Source: Pseudorasbora parva (Eukaryota > Chordata > Actinopteri > Cypriniformes > Gobionidae). From it: a stretch of 64,000 nucleotides of DNA. The position numbers were made by a program, and so were the translations under genes. The notes below the pieces were generated by a model that was given only the letters and a program-made list of their open reading frames with translations, did no database searches and was not told the origin of the DNA. Location of the stretch: contig NC_090180.1 in assembly GCF_024679245.1 (NCBI RefSeq), forward strand, positions 10,934,507-10,998,506, given 5' to 3'. Shown here piece by piece: positions 63,614 to 64,000 of this stretch (the stretch's first letter is position 1; each line of letters opens with the position of its first letter).

Positions 63614-64000
63614 GTGCATGAATTTGCAAGCTTCAGGCTACAGCTATGATAACAAGAGTGTAGTTTATAACTGGTGACCGACATGTTTATGCTTCTTAGT
63701 TATCAACAACAACAAAAATACATACATAATTATATCTCTGTTAAGATTGTTGTTATTGAAGAATAAGCACAACCATTCAAAGAATTACATTCTTTTGGGA
63801 CTTTTTATTTAAAAGGACTTAAGAATTGTTTTGACCTGGAACGTGATTGAAATAAATGCAATACCACATAATCTTTTTCTTTCTAAATATATTCAAACAA
63901 TATTTTTCTCCACACAAGATAACTCTATGGAATAACAGTTAGCACTTGGTGAATTTGCTTCCTAGTTAGTAATGCCAGCCAGCCCAGCTAACGTTACTCT
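63614..64000. other. Nothing recognised
   Basis: AT-rich sequence to the window end. Confidence 0.35.

Overview
This is vertebrate nuclear DNA, most likely from a teleost fish of the carp and zebrafish group. The evidence is AT-rich sequence with sparse split genes, two recognisable vertebrate genes, and a dense load of DNA transposons of the kinds common in such fish: Tc1-like, hAT-like and many small TTAA-flanked fold-back elements. There are no bacterial operons, CRISPR arrays or phage genes. The species itself cannot be read from the window.

Two genes are clear, both on the minus strand. fam110b has its whole reading frame in one exon (5639-6832) inside a terminal exon of about 2.5 kb (roughly 4675-7159). 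A strong 3' splice site at 7160-7161 shows that 5' exons lie at higher coordinates. selenof (15-kDa selenoprotein) lies at 60.7-62.8 kb. Its four exons encode the complete mature protein, with an in-frame TGA selenocysteine codon at 62293-62295. I also find a SECIS hairpin in its 3' UTR (60810-60854). Its signal-peptide exon is not settled.

The 52 kb between the two genes is intron-like or intergenic. Three exon-like blocks on the minus strand (48712-48837, 32988-33095 or 33127, 19611-19690) have compatible splice phases and one frame open through all three, ending in a stop. They may be an unrecognised small gene or fam110b 5' exons. Several repeat-free, moderately GC-rich blocks (near 2.2, 11.4, 21.0, 24.9, 34.9 and 42.6 kb) could be regulatory, but that needs cross-species alignment.

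The transposon record is informative. Two non-autonomous hAT-type elements have perfect 8-bp target duplications (12288-13601 and 17749-18869), and the first sits inside an older TTAA-type element. A Tc1-like element (15539-16569) sits inside a dispersed terminal-inverted-repeat element called R1 here. At least three near-complete fold-back elements (24024-24767, 36799-37609, 46691-47328) have TTAA on both sides, and a fourth (54838-55132) is nested inside another repeat, R3. A probable solo LTR (36171-36790) abuts one fold-back element. Two further Tc1-like transposase remnants lie at 26.2-27.1 kb and between two long (AT)n tracts at 50.9-51.7 kb. R1, R2 and R3 are my own labels for repeat families seen more than once here.
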